20,028 nt of DNA from Bacillota bacterium. GTDB taxonomy: Bacteria; Bacillota; Clostridia; Peptostreptococcales; Anaerovoracaceae. Under the pieces are notes generated by a model that did no database searches, had not been told where the DNA came from, and saw only the letters and a program-made list of their open reading frames with translations. Below are positions 13,262 to 19,989 of this stretch, piece by piece; positions within the stretch are counted from its first letter, which is position 1, and each line of letters opens with the position of its first letter. The translations under genes were made by a program, and so were the position numbers. The stretch spans positions 1 to 20,028 of the forward strand of contig JAUNBO010000012.1 of assembly GCA_030527065.1 (NCBI GenBank), read 5' to 3'.

Positions 13262-15115
13262 CTATTTTTTCAGCTGGGATAAAATGAAGTTGACCAGGGT
13301 CTCGGCGCAGAGCTCTTCGTTCCACAGCTCCGTATCCAGCACCAGATCCGGGTCTGCGGGGACTTCGTAGGGGGAATCCACCCCGGTGAAATCCCGTATC
13401 AGGCCCTGGTCCGCCTTGCGGTACAGGCCTTTGGGGTCCCGGCGGCGGCAGGCGTTGAGGCCGGCCTTCACATAGACCTCCAGAAAGCGCCGGCGGGAAA
13501 GGCTCCGGGCCAGCTTCCGGCTGCGCTCATAGGGAGAGATGAGGGTGACCAGGGTAACGGTCCCCGCATCCTCAAAGAGGGAAGCCACCTCCGCCGCCCG
13601 GCGGATGTTTTCTTCCCGCTCCGGGGTGCTGAAGCCCAGGTCCCGGTTCAGGCCCCGCCGCAGCTTATCCCCGTCCAGCACATAAGCGCTGACCCCGGCG
13701 GCGATGAGCTGCTGCTCCGCCAGATCGGCGATGGTGGTCTTTCCCGAACCCGAGAGCCCCGTCATCCAGACGATCATGCCCGGGTGGCCGTGGAGGGCGC
13801 TGCGCTCTGAAGCGCCGGTGCTGCTGGCGGCCCAGCGGATGTTTTTGGCGTCGTAATCCTCTGCGGCCAGGCAGTCCATGATGATGCCGCCGCCGGCGAT
13901 CTCGTAATTGTCCACTATGACGAAGCGGCTGGTGGCGGCGGCGCCGCCGGCCAGATCGAAGGCCATGGGGCTGTCCAGGCGCAGGATGCATTCCGCCACC
14001 TCGTGGCGTTCCACCCGCTGCCGGGTGAAGCAGGAGAGGTCCGAGGCGTTCACCACCCGGTCCACCTGCTGCAGGGTCATGTCCACCTGGGCGGTGCCGC
14101 ATTTCAGCAGATAGTGCTTGCCCTTTTCCAGGGGCGCTTTGCCCAGCCAGAACAGATTGGCCTTCAGCCGCACTCCGGTCCTGGGCGGGGTTTCCTCCTG
14201 CCGGCAGAGCAGCTCCCCCCGCTTCACGTAGATCTGGTCCGTCATGGTGAAGCCTGCGGCCTCGCCGCATTCAAAGGGGCGCTGGGAATCGTCGTTGAAG
14301 CGTTCCAGGGTCTTTACGCTGGTCTTTTTCCCGGAAGGATAGAAAACCACGGCGTCTCCGGCCTTCAGCCCGCCTGTTTCCACGGTCCCGGCGATGATGC
14401 GGCGGTTGTCGCCGGCATGGGTGAATTTATAGACTCCCTGAACGGGCATCCGCAGTGCCTGCTGGGAAGGGGGAAGAAGGGCCTCGAAAGCGTCCAGCTG
14501 TTCCAGGACGGTGAGGCCCCGGTACCAGGGCATGCGCGGGGAACGGCCGGCAATGTTGTCTCCCTCATAACCGCTGACGGGAAGGAAGGCCCGGGGCCGG
14601 ATATGTATCTTCTCCAGGAATTCCGAATACTCTTCCTGAATGTCCCGGAAGACGCTCTGGCGGTAGTCCGCCAGATCCATTTTGTTGATGAGCACCGCCA
14701 CCTGCCGGATCCCCAGCATGGAGAGGAAATAGCCGTGACGGCGGGTGTTTTCCTCCACGCCCCGGGAGGCGTCTATGACCAGCATGGCGGCCTCCGCCCG
14801 GGAAGCGCCGGTGACCATGTTCTTCAGAAATTCAATGTGGCCGGGGGCGTCGATGAGGATGTAGCGGCGCTTTTCCGTCCGGAAGAAACAGCGGGCCGTG
14901 TCTATGGTGATGCCCTGGGCCTGCTCGTTTTTCAGGGCGTCCAGCAGGAATGCGTATTCAAAGGGCTTGGAATTCCGGCGGCAGTTCTCCCGGATCAGCT
15001 CCAGCTTCCCTTCCGGGAGGGCGTTGGCGTCCGCCATGAGCCGCCCGATGACGGTGCTCTTGCCGTGGTCCACATGGCCCACCATTACTACGTTCATGAT
15101 CTCTTCGTGTTCCAT
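13262..15115 (-). CDS. cysNC: Bifunctional sulfate adenylyltransferase subunit 1 / adenylylsulfate kinase (CysN-CysC fusion)
   Basis: This 617-residue fusion has an EF-Tu-like CysN GTPase part (about 1-430) and a C-terminal APS kinase (about 445-617). CysN motifs are G1 GHVDHGKS (13-20), DAPGH (89-93) and NKMD (144-147). The kinase P-loop is GLSGSGKT (453-460), followed by DGDKLRRGLNRDLGF (481-495) and RRRDPKGLY (557-565). With CysD it makes APS from sulfate and ATP, driven by GTP hydrolysis; the CysC domain then makes PAPS. GAGGTGG precedes the ATG, which starts 9 nt after the cysD stop, so the subunits are probably co-translated. With a sulfotransferase in the same operon and no reductase gene, its PAPS is probably meant for sulfate transfer. 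Confidence 0.96.
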   Translation of the reverse strand: MEHEEIMNVVMVGHVDHGKSTVIGRLMADANALPEGKLELIRENCRRNSKPFEYAFLLDALKNEQAQGITIDTARCFFRTEKRRYILIDAPGHIEFLKNMVTGASRAEAAMLVIDASRGVEENTRRHGYFLSMLGIRQVAVLINKMDLADYRQSVFRDIQEEYSEFLEKIHIRPRAFLPVSGYEGDNIAGRSPRMPWYRGLTVLEQLDAFEALLPPSQQALRMPVQGVYKFTHAGDNRRIIAGTVETGGLKAGDAVVFYPSGKKTSVKTLERFNDDSQRPFECGEAAGFTMTDQIYVKRGELLCRQEETPPRTGVRLKANLFWLGKAPLEKGKHYLLKCGTAQVDMTLQQVDRVVNASDLSCFTRQRVERHEVAECILRLDSPMAFDLAGGAAATSRFVIVDNYEIAGGGIIMDCLAAEDYDAKNIRWAASSTGASERSALHGHPGMIVWMTGLSGSGKTTIADLAEQQLIAAGVSAYVLDGDKLRRGLNRDLGFSTPEREENIRRAAEVASLFEDAGTVTLVTLISPYERSRKLARSLSRRRFLEVYVKAGLNACRRRDPKGLYRKADQGLIRDFTGVDSPYEVPADPDLVLDTELWNEELCAETLVNFILSQLKK

Positions 15116-15124
15116 GGTCCACCT

Positions 15125-16006
15125 CTACATATAACCGGCCCGCCGGAGGGTCTCCAGGCCGCCGCCGTCCTCTTTGTCCTGAGCCCTGCCGCTGCGCTCT
15201 GCAATGTTGGAGAGGGCGCCGTTGCGCAGCTCCTCCACGATCTCCCGGGGGTTCCTGGCCCTGGATTCTATGGGGCCGGTGCAGGGGGCGCAGCCCAGGG
15301 AGCGGTAGCGCTTCCCGTCCCCCTGGTCGTAATAGAGGGAAACGGTGGGGATGTTTTCCCGGTCTATGTATTCCCAGATGTTCAGCTCCGTCCAGTCCAG
15401 CAGGGGATGGATGCGGACGTGGGTGCCGGGGGCGAAGGTGGTCTTGAACTGGTTCCAGAATTCCGGGGGCTGATCGTCCAGGTCCCAGTCGTTCTTGTTG
15501 TCTCTGGGGGAGAAATACCTCTCTTTGGAGCGGGAGCCTTCCTCGTCGGAGCGTACTCCGACAATGACGCCGGTGTAAGCTTCCTTGTTGGTATCCACCT
15601 CGTAGCGGCCGGTGGACAGGTCCAGCCGGTAGCGGGGCCAATTGCCGTTGAGGGTGTTGGTGAGGGCCTCGGTCTTCAGCAGGCGGCAGCATTCCACCCG
15701 GGTGGTCTTTCCGTCGGGGAATGTCTGTTTTTTGTCCAGGGCCTCCCGGTTCTCGCCGTAGACCATATACAGATGGTATTCCATGGCCAGCCGGTCCCGG
15801 TATTCTATCATCTCGGGGATCTTGTAGTGGGTGTCTATGTGGACAAGAGGGAAGGGGACGTGGCCGAAAAAGGCTTTCCGGGCCAGCCACAGCAGGACGG
15901 TGCTGTCCTTGCCGATGGACCAGAGCATACACAGGTTGCCGAAGGCCGCATAGGCCTCCCGCAGGATATGTACGCTTTTGCTTTCCAACTGTTCCAGATG
16001 ATCCAT
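15125..16006 (-). CDS. cysD: Sulfate adenylyltransferase subunit 2 (CysD)
   Basis: This 293-residue protein is the catalytic ATP-pyrophosphatase subunit of ATP sulfurylase, partner of CysN. The PP-loop is SIGKDS (30-35). The conserved SDEEGSRSKERYFSPRD (153-169) corresponds to the RRDEEKxRAKERxFSxRD of the family, and the C-terminal GCAPCTGPIES matches the usual GCxPxTGxxES. The ATG at 16006 is chosen over an upstream in-frame start at 16054 because the protein family begins here and GGAGG directly precedes it. The start is only 1 nt after the sulfotransferase stop, with the ribosome binding site inside the end of that gene, implying translational coupling. Confidence 0.95.
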   Translation of the reverse strand: MDHLEQLESKSVHILREAYAAFGNLCMLWSIGKDSTVLLWLARKAFFGHVPFPLVHIDTHYKIPEMIEYRDRLAMEYHLYMVYGENREALDKKQTFPDGKTTRVECCRLLKTEALTNTLNGNWPRYRLDLSTGRYEVDTNKEAYTGVIVGVRSDEEGSRSKERYFSPRDNKNDWDLDDQPPEFWNQFKTTFAPGTHVRIHPLLDWTELNIWEYIDRENIPTVSLYYDQGDGKRYRSLGCAPCTGPIESRARNPREIVEELRNGALSNIAERSGRAQDKEDGGGLETLRRAGYM

Positions 16007-16007
16007 T

Positions 16008-17144
16008 TTACACCTCCGAAGGGGTACTGCGCATGGGATATCCGTAGTGCTCAAAATAAAAGCCCAGATTCTGGTTTATCTTTTTTATCAGTTCCGGAGA
16101 AAGGGTAAAGCTGTTTTTCCGGTAAGAGGCCTGCTCGTCCAGATAGCGGGAGAAACAGAGCTCCGCCTCCTGAAAGTCCGGGAGCCCCAGGGTCTTATAG
16201 ATTTCCCGCAGATGCTCCAGCGGCGTCTTTTCAAAGTCTTCGTAGCGGATCTCCATCACCCGTTCCGGTGGGAGGCGGCGCAGGTCCGCCAGCCAGGTCT
16301 GGTACACCCGGCGGAAAACGTCTATGATGGCGTCCTCCATATACTCCCGGGACGGGGCTTTCTGGAAGGTCATCATCCCCATCATCTTGCAGAACATGTT
16401 GATGGTGGAGGGAATGACGGCGTAGGGGTCTCTGTAGATGTGCAGGAAGCGGGCGTCCGGGTAGAGCCGGTGCAGCAGTGCGGCCCGGCAGGTGTTGTCC
16501 GGGGATTTCAGGACCAGAGGCTTGCCTTTTGTAAAAAGCGTCTGGCGGGAGATGGCGTAGCAGTAGAGCTTTTCCCAGCGCCGCCGGTCTTTTTCCGGGA
16601 GGGTTTCCACAAAAGCCGTGTCCAGGTAACGCTGGGCCCGGCGGGGGAAGCTGAGCATGTGGACCAGAGCCAGGGTGGAGCTGTTGGCCACTGCGTAGAT
16701 CTCTTCCATGGGAAGGTCCGCCCGGTATTCCAGATTGTCCATGGGCCGGGCTCCCGGCAGCACGCGTTTCTGCGCCCTGGTAAGAATGGGGCGGAAAAGG
16801 AGGGCGTTGTTGCCGGTGATGGTGGTTACCGGGGTGAAAAAGCCAAAGCGGGGGTCCCGGCTCAGCAGGTTTATCAGAAAGGTGGTGCCGCTGCGCCAGT
16901 GTCCCATGATGAAAAGGGGCTCCCGGGGCCTTTGCCGGCTGACGGGGACGGCCAGGAGCAGCCGCTCTATCAGGGCAAAGGGGAAAAGGATCAGGGAAGC
17001 AGCGGTGATGAGCAGGGCCTGGGGAATGCGGCGGGGCAGTATGCGGAAATGATTCTGGGCCAGAAGATGAAGCCATGCGTCCAGGCGGCAGCCCAAAAGA
17101 ATATGCGTAAAGGAAAAGAGCTTATCCTTTTTTTCGGTTTCCAT
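16008..17144 (-). CDS. PAPS-dependent sulfotransferase (Sulfotransfer_3 type), membrane-associated
   Basis: This 378-residue protein transfers sulfate from PAPS to an acceptor. The 5'-phosphosulfate-binding loop is IMGHWRSGTTFL (79-90). The 3'-phosphate-binding motif is YRDPYAVIPS, with Arg238 and Ser246 spaced as in known sulfotransferases. A hydrophobic stretch (about 41-66, ALLITAASLILFPFALIERL) precedes the catalytic fold and may anchor it to the membrane, suggesting a lipid-like or hydrophobic acceptor. I chose the ATG at 17144: AAAGGA lies 8 nt upstream, whereas the longest possible frame would start upstream of the predicted transcription start. It is the first gene of the PAPS-synthesis operon. 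From memory, the N-terminal architecture resembles gut Bacteroides sulfotransferases known to act on sterols; the acceptor here is unknown. Confidence 0.9.
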   Translation of the reverse strand: METEKKDKLFSFTHILLGCRLDAWLHLLAQNHFRILPRRIPQALLITAASLILFPFALIERLLLAVPVSRQRPREPLFIMGHWRSGTTFLINLLSRDPRFGFFTPVTTITGNNALLFRPILTRAQKRVLPGARPMDNLEYRADLPMEEIYAVANSSTLALVHMLSFPRRAQRYLDTAFVETLPEKDRRRWEKLYCYAISRQTLFTKGKPLVLKSPDNTCRAALLHRLYPDARFLHIYRDPYAVIPSTINMFCKMMGMMTFQKAPSREYMEDAIIDVFRRVYQTWLADLRRLPPERVMEIRYEDFEKTPLEHLREIYKTLGLPDFQEAELCFSRYLDEQASYRKNSFTLSPELIKKINQNLGFYFEHYGYPMRSTPSEV

Positions 17145-17198
17145 ACGGAGCATCCTTTCATGGGACGGAAGGCCCGGTCCCCGGCAGTTACCTGTCAC

Positions 17199-17204
17199 AT
17201 TATA
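17199..17204 (-). promoter_or_regulatory. Candidate -10 box of the sulfation operon
   Basis: On the minus strand a perfect TATAAT (17204-17199) lies 55 nt before the sulfotransferase ATG. The -35 region is poor: nothing close to TTGACA lies at 16-18 nt. An activator or an unusual -35 may therefore be needed. Confidence 0.45.
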
Positions 17205-17237
17205 CCCTGTGTGGATAAACTTAAGGTAAACCTAAAA

Positions 17238-17287
17238 TAAACTCAATGTTAACTCGATTTTTTTTCGTTGAATTAACATTGGGTTTA
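17238..17287. repeat. Large inverted repeat in the divergent promoter region
   Basis: TAAACTCAATGTTAA (17238-17252) and TTAACATTGGGTTTA (17273-17287) are 15-bp inverted arms with one mismatch, around a 20-nt centre containing CGA and TCG about a T-tract. The right arm overlaps the -35 and spacer of the plus-strand promoter (17268-17296). The repeat lies about 34 nt upstream of the minus-strand -10 box. This is the layout of a two-site operator for a dimeric regulator, though a cruciform or RNA hairpin is also possible. Confidence 0.6.
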
Positions 17288-17296
17288 TGTTTTAAT
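17268..17296 (+). promoter_or_regulatory. Promoter of the acyltransferase-fold gene
   Basis: TTGAAT (17268-17273), a 17-nt spacer and TTTAAT (17291-17296) with a TG two bases upstream (extended -10 form) make a good candidate. The predicted leader to the ATG at 17382 is about 80 nt and ends in AAGGGAGG. Confidence 0.55.
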
Positions 17297-17381
17297 GGTA
17301 AAATAAATCAGTTGAGGGCAGGCCGGAAATCGTTGCAGACTGTTGGGAGAAACAAGAAAAAGTGCAAGGGAGGAAATGCTT

Positions 17382-18287
17382 ATGCGCGCTGACGGAACCA
17401 GGGTAAAACGAACGGATCCTCTTTATACGATCGTCCCTTACATAATGGATAAACGATACGACGCCATGAACATGATCACGCTGGACATCCCGGTGGAGCC
17501 CATGCAGGGCTACATCAACAGCAAGCGGGGGCAGGGCTGCGCCATAAGCCACATGGGCCTGGTGGTGGCCGCCTATCTGCGGACGGCGGCGGAATATCCC
17601 CGGCTGAACCGCTTCATCGTCAATAAGCGGATCTATCAGCGCAACGAGTTCCATGTGGCCATGGTGGTGCTGAAGCCGGGCCACGAGGACTCCACCATGT
17701 CCAAGGTCCGCTTTGAGTTTACGGACGACGTCTTTATGGTGCAGAAGAAAATAGACGAGTATGTGGGGCAGAACCGGGAGGAACAGAGCAATTCCACGGA
17801 CCGGCTGGCCCAGATCCTGATCAATACGCCGGGGCTTCTGAGCATAGGGATATGGGCCATAAAGTGGCTGGACCGCCGGGGATGGCTGCCCCGGGCCATC
17901 ATAGACGCCAGCCCCTTCCATACCAGCCTCACCATCTCCAACCTGGCCAGCATCCGGACCAATCATATCTACCATCATTGCTATGAGTTCGGCACCACCA
18001 GCGTGTTCATCACCCTGGGAAACCTCCGGGAGGTGCCGGTGAGAGAAAAGGGGAAGGTGGTGTTCAAGCGCAGCCTGCCCCTGGGTGTGGTAATGGACGA
18101 GCGCATCTGCTCAGGCCAGTATTTTGCCAATGCCTGCAAGAGCATATACCGCTATCTGGCGGACCCGTCGCTGATGGAAGCGCCGCTGGATATGGAGGCT
18201 TTGTCGCCTCAGTGGATGGAATCCCCGCCGGAATCCCCGGACCTGACGGAATCTCCGGAGCTGCCGGAGCTGTCGCCGGGCATATAG
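17382..18287 (+). CDS. Chloramphenicol acetyltransferase/E2-fold protein with degenerate active site
   Basis: This 301-residue protein resembles the catalytic domain shared by 2-oxoacid dehydrogenase E2 acyltransferases and chloramphenicol acetyltransferase. Family-like elements are TSLTISNLASI (181-191), TTSVFITLGNL (205-215) and the final PLGVVMDERICSGQYFA (233-249). In active enzymes that last element carries HxxxDG; here the His is Glu240 and the Asp is Ser244, so classical acyltransfer chemistry is doubtful. There is no lipoyl or peripheral-subunit-binding domain, so it is not a full E2. Residues about 271-301 are a Ser/Pro/Glu-rich tail. ATG at 17382 is chosen because AAGGGAGG (17366-17373) is 8 nt upstream; ATG at 17376 is too close. 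Its 3' end overlaps the sensor kinase gene by 79 nt. Function unknown. Confidence 0.75.
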   Translation: MRADGTRVKRTDPLYTIVPYIMDKRYDAMNMITLDIPVEPMQGYINSKRGQGCAISHMGLVVAAYLRTAAEYPRLNRFIVNKRIYQRNEFHVAMVVLKPGHEDSTMSKVRFEFTDDVFMVQKKIDEYVGQNREEQSNSTDRLAQILINTPGLLSIGIWAIKWLDRRGWLPRAIIDASPFHTSLTISNLASIRTNHIYHHCYEFGTTSVFITLGNLREVPVREKGKVVFKRSLPLGVVMDERICSGQYFANACKSIYRYLADPSLMEAPLDMEALSPQWMESPPESPDLTESPELPELSPGI

Positions 18288-19321
18288 TCCCGGGGGAGGA
18301 ACACGGTAAAAGCGGAGCCCTTCCCGGGAGCGCTTTCCACTTCGATGCGGCCTCTGTGGAGTTCTACGATGCGCTTCACTATGGAAAGTCCCAGGCCGCA
18401 GCCTTCTCCTGCCCGGGACTGCTCGCCCTGATAGAACTGCTCAAAGGCCCGGAGGCGGGTCTCCTGGTCCATGCCCGGCCCCCGGTCCGCTATCACCACG
18501 CAGAGTCCGTCGGAAACGGGCTCTGTTTTTATGGAAACGGCGCCGCCGTTCCGGGAGAACTTTATGGCGTTGTCCAGCAGGTTGATCCATACCTGCTGCA
18601 GCAGCTCCTCATTGCCGAAGCATCGGCATTCCTCCAGGGAGAGCTCCAGGGCGAGGCTTTTTTCCGTCCATTTCGGCTCCAGCAGCAAAATGGCCTGCCG
18701 CAGCTGTTCATCCAGGCGGTACAGGCTCTGCTTGCCGGGAATCTCCTCCTTCTCCAGCCGGGAGATCTGCAGCATGTTGGAGCACATGTTCAAAAGCCGC
18801 CGGCTTTCCCGGCATATGACGCCGGCGTATTCCTTTCGTTCCTCTTCGCTGAGGCCGTCTCCGGCCAGCAGGTCTGAATATCCCTGGATGACGGACAGGG
18901 GCGTTTTTATCTCGTGGGATACGCTGGAGATGAAGTCCTTCCGCAGGTATTCGGTGCGCTGCAGCTCCCGGGCCATCAGGTTGAAATCCTGGGCCAGCTG
19001 GTAGATCTCGTCGCTGCGGTCTATCTCCGTCACTTCCACGTTGAAGTTGCCGGAGGCGATCTGCTTTGCCGCATCGGAGAGGACCAGGATGCGGTTGACC
19101 ATGGATTTGGAAGTGAAGATCATCATCAGGGTGGAGAGGATGACGAAGAACAGGGGGGTGAGGATGTTGCTGAGCCAGAGGATAAAAGGCCCCCGTTCCC
19201 GGGCATAGATGAGCACGGAGAACTGAGTGGCGAAGAAGGAGGCCAGGAAGGTGGCCACCACCACGATGATAAGGCCCCAGAGCACCAGCTTCCAGCGTAT
19301 GTGAAAAAGACTTTCTTTCAT
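18209..19321 (-). CDS. Sensor histidine kinase with HAMP domain
   Basis: This 370-residue membrane kinase is the sensor of a two-component system. Two transmembrane helices (about 11-35 and 48-70) enclose only a dozen extracellular residues, so it probably senses within the membrane or through a partner rather than by an outside ligand-binding domain. A HAMP linker (about 71-123) precedes the dimerisation domain with His136 in SSVSHEIKTPLS. The ATPase domain has the N box NLLDNAIKFS, DRGPGM and GLGLSIV. A Gly/Ser/Asp-rich tail of about 25 residues follows the kinase domain and is encoded within the overlap with the convergent acyltransferase-fold gene. Its ATG overlaps the response-regulator stop by 4 nt (ATGA), indicating coupled translation. 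The stimulus is unknown. Confidence 0.93.
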   Translation of the reverse strand: MKESLFHIRWKLVLWGLIIVVVATFLASFFATQFSVLIYARERGPFILWLSNILTPLFFVILSTLMMIFTSKSMVNRILVLSDAAKQIASGNFNVEVTEIDRSDEIYQLAQDFNLMARELQRTEYLRKDFISSVSHEIKTPLSVIQGYSDLLAGDGLSEEERKEYAGVICRESRRLLNMCSNMLQISRLEKEEIPGKQSLYRLDEQLRQAILLLEPKWTEKSLALELSLEECRCFGNEELLQQVWINLLDNAIKFSRNGGAVSIKTEPVSDGLCVVIADRGPGMDQETRLRAFEQFYQGEQSRAGEGCGLGLSIVKRIVELHRGRIEVESAPGKGSAFTVFLPRDYMPGDSSGSSGDSVRSGDSGGDSIH

Positions 19322-19989
19322 AGGATCACCGCCTTATAGCCCAGCCCCCGGACTGTTTCTATGGCGAAGCTGCCGTTGTCCGCCAGCTTTTCCCGCAGGC
19401 GGTTGATGTGGACGTCTACGGTGCGGGGGTCGGTTTCGCTGTCGTAGCCCCATATTTCGTCCATGAGGGCCTGTCGGGTGAAGATCTTGCCTGCATAGGA
19501 GAGCAGCAGGTGGAGAAGCTGGAACTCCTTTTGACGGAGGGGGACCGTCCGTTCTCCGTAGACCACCGTCAGCATTTCCTCATTGAGCACTGCGCTCCCT
19601 ACGGTCATTTTGTGCTCATGGGCCAGGCGGGCGCGGCGGAGCAGGGCTTCCACATGGAGCAGCATCTCTTCCATATCCACGGGCTTCACCAGATAATCGT
19701 CGGCGCCGGCGGCAAACCCGCTCTTCTTGTCCTCCAGGGTTTCCCGGGCGGTGACGATCAGGATGGGGGCGTCCATGCGGGCGGCCCGGAGGGTCTGGGT
19801 CAGATGGAAACCGTCCATCCGGGGCATCATGACGTCCACGATGAGCAGATGGATGGGGGTCTGGGAGAGGACCTCCAAAGCCTGTTCTCCGTCTGCGGCT
19901 TCAAAGACCTGATAGCCGGCCCGGACCAGATGGATGCGCATGAGCCGGCGCAGCTCCGCATTGTCTTCTGCAATGAGAATTTTAAGCAT
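19318..19989 (-). CDS. OmpR/PhoB-family response regulator
   Basis: This 223-residue protein has a receiver domain (about 1-115) and a winged-helix DNA-binding domain (about 127-223). Receiver residues are visible: acidic pair Glu8/Asp9, phospho-acceptor Asp52 in IVDVMMPRMDG, Thr80 and Lys102. The effector domain has LRQKEFQLLHLLL, RTVDVHINRLREKL and a final TVRGLGYK, typical of OmpR-type regulators. ATG at 19989 is chosen, since AGGAGG (20003-19998) is 8 nt upstream and the family begins with MLKILIAED; an in-frame ATG at 20019 is unneeded. It is cotranscribed with the kinase. The promoter must lie at or beyond the window edge. It is a candidate, but unproven, regulator of the nearby sulfation operon. 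Confidence 0.95.
   Translation of the reverse strand: MLKILIAEDNAELRRLMRIHLVRAGYQVFEAADGEQALEVLSQTPIHLLIVDVMMPRMDGFHLTQTLRAARMDAPILIVTARETLEDKKSGFAAGADDYLVKPVDMEEMLLHVEALLRRARLAHEHKMTVGSAVLNEEMLTVVYGERTVPLRQKEFQLLHLLLSYAGKIFTRQALMDEIWGYDSETDPRTVDVHINRLREKLADNGSFAIETVRGLGYKAVIL

Noticed and set aside
14003..16108. 701-residue open frame on the plus strand opposite cysNC and cysD
   Set aside because: It is antisense to two well-supported genes and shows no domain or start signal.
17145..17198. Longer sulfotransferase N terminus starting at 17198
   Set aside because: That start overlaps the predicted -10 box and lacks a ribosome binding site. The ATG at 17144 has AAAGGA at good spacing.
17382..18287. 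Chloramphenicol resistance acetyltransferase
   Set aside because: The catalytic His and Asp of the HxxxDG motif are absent and the length and tail differ from true CAT enzymes, so only fold-level similarity is supported.
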